Origin: an uncultured Ectothiorhodospiraceae bacterium
GTDB lineage: Bacteria; Pseudomonadota; Gammaproteobacteria; UBA9214
Assembly (NCBI GenBank): GCA_947258945.1
Contig: CAMYKJ010000001.1
Location: 1-15,480 of the forward strand
DNA length: 15,480 nt
Direction: 5' to 3'
The position numbers and the translations under genes are program-made. The notes beneath the pieces are model-generated. The model saw only the letters and a program-made list of their open reading frames with translations. It made no database searches and was not told where the DNA came from. Positions within the stretch are counted from its first letter, which is position 1, and each line of letters opens with the position of its first letter. Below are positions 14,002 to 15,480 of the stretch, one piece after another.

Positions 14002-14093
14002 CTAAGGAATTTGACGCCGACGACGGTGGATGTGTACTTCCCCGCCGGCTGCTCCTGGTTTGAGTCTTGCGAAAATGAATGGTCGGTAATGCC

Positions 14094-14102
14094 TGTTATA
14101 TA
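14094..14102 (+). promoter_or_regulatory. possible extended -10 promoter of the yrbL-family gene
   Basis: TGT followed by TATATA matches an extended -10 element (TGnTATAAT, 4/6 in the hexamer) about 118 bases before ATG 14220. No good -35 is paired with it. The GTTCAG repeat found before other genes here is absent. Low confidence. Confidence 0.25.
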
Positions 14103-14219
14103 CTCGATTCCCGGCACAATCCTTCACAGTCAGGCGGCAGGGCCTTCAGCGCACTCATGGATCGCGTGCAGTTCCATCGCACGAATACTGTATGGATTAT
14201 TTACCGTGGATATATAAAC

Positions 14220-14831
14220 ATGATACACATTAATCTATCTGATTTTGTCGGCAGGGGATTGCATAGGGAATGTTATGTTCATCCCGAGAATAAAGATCTT
14301 TGTATCAAGGTTATCGTGGCCGGAGACTCGTCAGAGAGCCAACGCGAGCAGAAGTATTATAGCCATCTGCAAAAGAGAAATATCACCTGGGAACTATTAC
14401 CCAAGTTCTACGGACTGGTGGAGACCAACCTTGGTCCCGGGGCTGTTTTTGATCTGATTAGAAACCATGATGGCAGTATCTCAAAGACTCTGGCACATTA
14501 CCTGGCGTCCAGTGAAAAGTCAGAAGCACATTACCCAGGTTTATCGCAGGCCATGAGTTTGCTGAAAAACAATCTATATCAACAAAGAATACTTACCATG
14601 ACACTAAAACCCAAAAACATATTGTATAAGAAAACAAGTCCTGAAGAAGGTCGGCCGATCATAGTCGATAATATTGGAAATTCTGATTTCATCCCGATTT
14701 GTAATTACAGCGCCATTTTGGCCCGAAATAAAATATCAAGAAAATGGCAGCGCTTTGTTCGCTCTGTATTAAATACATATCCGCACAATGCGGTCTCAAC
14801 GAAGTTATCCTCAGGGCGGCACGCGATGTAG
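14220..14831 (+). CDS. yrbL: YrbL-family (PhoP regulatory network) protein (203 aa)
   Basis: The start ATG 14220 opens MIHINLSDFVGRGLHRECYV. The upstream in-frame extension to 14079 has no family resemblance and no ribosome binding site. The protein matches the YrbL pattern, a small protein-kinase-like fold: a Gly loop at 8-14 (DFVGRGL), HPENKDLCIKVI with Lys30 at the ATP-Lys position, YGLVETNLGPGAVFDLI, then TLKPKNILY (Lys130/Asn133, catalytic-loop-like) and IVDNIGNSD (Asp150, metal-binding-like). In Escherichia coli, yrbL is PhoP-activated and modulates PhoPQ output, which fits the phoPQ-like genes 3 kb away. The last residues (about after RSVLN) run into sequence that belongs to the next gene, so the native C-terminus is probably replaced. 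Codon use and base composition are AT-richer than the operons to the left. Confidence 0.8.
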   Translation: MIHINLSDFVGRGLHRECYVHPENKDLCIKVIVAGDSSESQREQKYYSHLQKRNITWELLPKFYGLVETNLGPGAVFDLIRNHDGSISKTLAHYLASSEKSEAHYPGLSQAMSLLKNNLYQQRILTMTLKPKNILYKKTSPEEGRPIIVDNIGNSDFIPICNYSAILARNKISRKWQRFVRSVLNTYPHNAVSTKLSSGRHAM

Positions 14832-15106
14832 GGGCCAGAACCGGTGCCATTAGCCATCTGGCGCGCGGCATCGGCGCACGCGAGCGCCTGGGTGTGCTGG
14901 GTATTGCCGTAGAGACTGAAAAGGAAGTTATCACTATTATCGTCTCGTCGGAACAACGCGATCTGGTTTATGACACGATCTATCGAGCTGCTGAACTAAA
15001 TGTGCCCGGACGCGGTTTTATTTACTGCATACCCCTGGAGAAGGCATCAACTTATATTTCACAGAGCATAATGAAAAAACTGGATAAAGGCGAAGAACCG
15101 GAATGA
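14744..15106 (+). CDS. PII-like regulator, N-terminus lost at a junction (probably chimeric)
   Basis: From about Leu18 of this frame (LNEVILRAARDVGARTGAIS, 14795 on) the protein is a PII-like trimeric regulator: LARGIGARERLGVLGIAVET, then EKEVITIIV, QRDLVYDTIYRAAELN, PGRGFIYCIPLEKA. The first strand of the ferredoxin-like fold, normally a hydrophobic KYLITCIV-type segment, is missing. The 17 residues before Leu18 are the yrbL 3' region read in another frame. ATG 14744 is the first in-frame ATG after a stop at 14729, but it has no ribosome binding site and lies inside yrbL. It is either a pseudogene or expressed as a fused-start variant. It overlaps the next PII-like gene by ATGA at 15103-15106. 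Confidence 0.6.
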   Translation: MAALCSLCIKYISAQCGLNEVILRAARDVGARTGAISHLARGIGARERLGVLGIAVETEKEVITIIVSSEQRDLVYDTIYRAAELNVPGRGFIYCIPLEKASTYISQSIMKKLDKGEEPE

Positions 15107-15480
15107 GTAATAAACTGTCCAGCGATCAAGCTGTACCGCGTGAGGCCTGTAAACTCATCACCTGTGTTTTACGCGATGATGGCACCGAAAAGAAACTGCT
15201 CCGCGCCCTGCGAGATGAGAAGCATATTACCCGTGCAAACAGCGTCAGTTGCCTCGGCCTGGCGGGAGTGGCCGAAGCGAGGACGACGTTCGATGAACTT
15301 CCTCAACCCATTCTGGTGAGAAAAGTCGATGTGGTAGTGCCTGAGGATAGGGCCGATGAGCTGTATGACTATATCTATGAGAAAGCGAATATCGGTCGTC
15401 CGCAGGGCGGAGTGATCTGGCAAGCCACATTGCCCCTGACATCGCCATTCGCATTACCGCAGGATGTGCCGGTGGAAGAA
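15103..15480 (+). CDS. second PII-like regulator (partial, runs off window)
   Basis: ATG 15103 overlaps the previous stop. The frame is open to the window end (126 codons). The core reads CKLITCVLRDDGTEKKLLRALRDEKHITRANSVSCLGL, then ILVRKVDVVVPEDRADELYDYIYEKANIGRPQGGVIWQATLP. This is a PII-like fold with strand 1, helix, strand 2, then a second half ending in the IGRPQGG turn. The family usually ends soon after the PLT-SPF-LP-D-P segment seen here, so little is missing. From memory, such paired PII-like genes accompany DUF1538-type membrane protein genes; no such gene lies upstream here, which fits a deletion between this pair and whatever preceded it. The effector and partner are unknown. 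Confidence 0.75.
   Translation, partial: MSNKLSSDQAVPREACKLITCVLRDDGTEKKLLRALRDEKHITRANSVSCLGLAGVAEARTTFDELPQPILVRKVDVVVPEDRADELYDYIYEKANIGRPQGGVIWQATLPLTSPFALPQDVPVEE

Noticed and set aside
13851..14063. Plus-strand 70-codon open frame
   Set aside because: It is antisense to the IS30 remnant and has no family features.
1..15480. tRNA, rRNA and CRISPR arrays
   Set aside because: No cloverleaf-like gene, ribosomal RNA sequence or regularly spaced repeat-spacer array was seen in the window.

Overview
The window looks like a chromosomal segment of a GC-rich, Gram-negative gammaproteobacterium. This rests on family content: lipoproteins with clear lipoboxes, a PhoP/PhoQ-type two-component system, a YrbL-family protein, an IS30-type remnant and a pair of PII-like proteins. 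The species cannot be named from the sequence. The centre (about 2860-13200) is GC-rich and tightly packed. The left end (about 240-2700) and right end (about 13800-14790) are AT-richer, loosely packed and carry signs of rearrangement.

Layout. Positions 1-2300 hold three minus-strand genes: the start of an AraC-type regulator that runs off the window, a small secreted protein, and a secreted six-repeat kelch protein. Positions 2864-9387 hold eight tightly spaced plus-strand genes, probably one operon. They encode a secreted helical protein, a Cys-rich lipoprotein, an ExbB/TolQ/MotA-like membrane protein, an ExbD/TolR-like protein with a long coiled coil, a large lipoprotein, a SPOR-domain protein, a lytic transglycosylase, and a small periplasmic protein related to a glycine-zipper lipoprotein. 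Convergent to it, positions 12326-9398 hold a glycine-zipper lipoprotein, a PepSY protein, a PhoP-like regulator and a PhoQ-like kinase. Then come a minus-strand DUF6134-like protein and, divergently, a small conserved protein of unknown role. The right end holds an IS30 transposase remnant, a yrbL-family gene, and two PII-like genes, the first lacking its normal start.

How it works together. Four intergenic sites share an exact direct repeat, GTTCAG-N5-GTTCAG. Each is followed, after exactly 11 bases, by a TAnnnT hexamer, and each points at a gene start. They precede the eight-gene operon, the lipoprotein-PepSY-phoP-phoQ operon, the DUF6134 gene and the small conserved gene. The geometry is that of an OmpR/PhoP-type activator site replacing the -35 box. 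The inferred picture is a self-regulating PhoPQ-like system controlling an apparently undescribed ion-driven envelope machine that combines an ExbBD-type motor pair with peptidoglycan-binding and peptidoglycan-cutting partners. Family assignments and the repeat are read from sequence; the regulatory link and machine function are inference.
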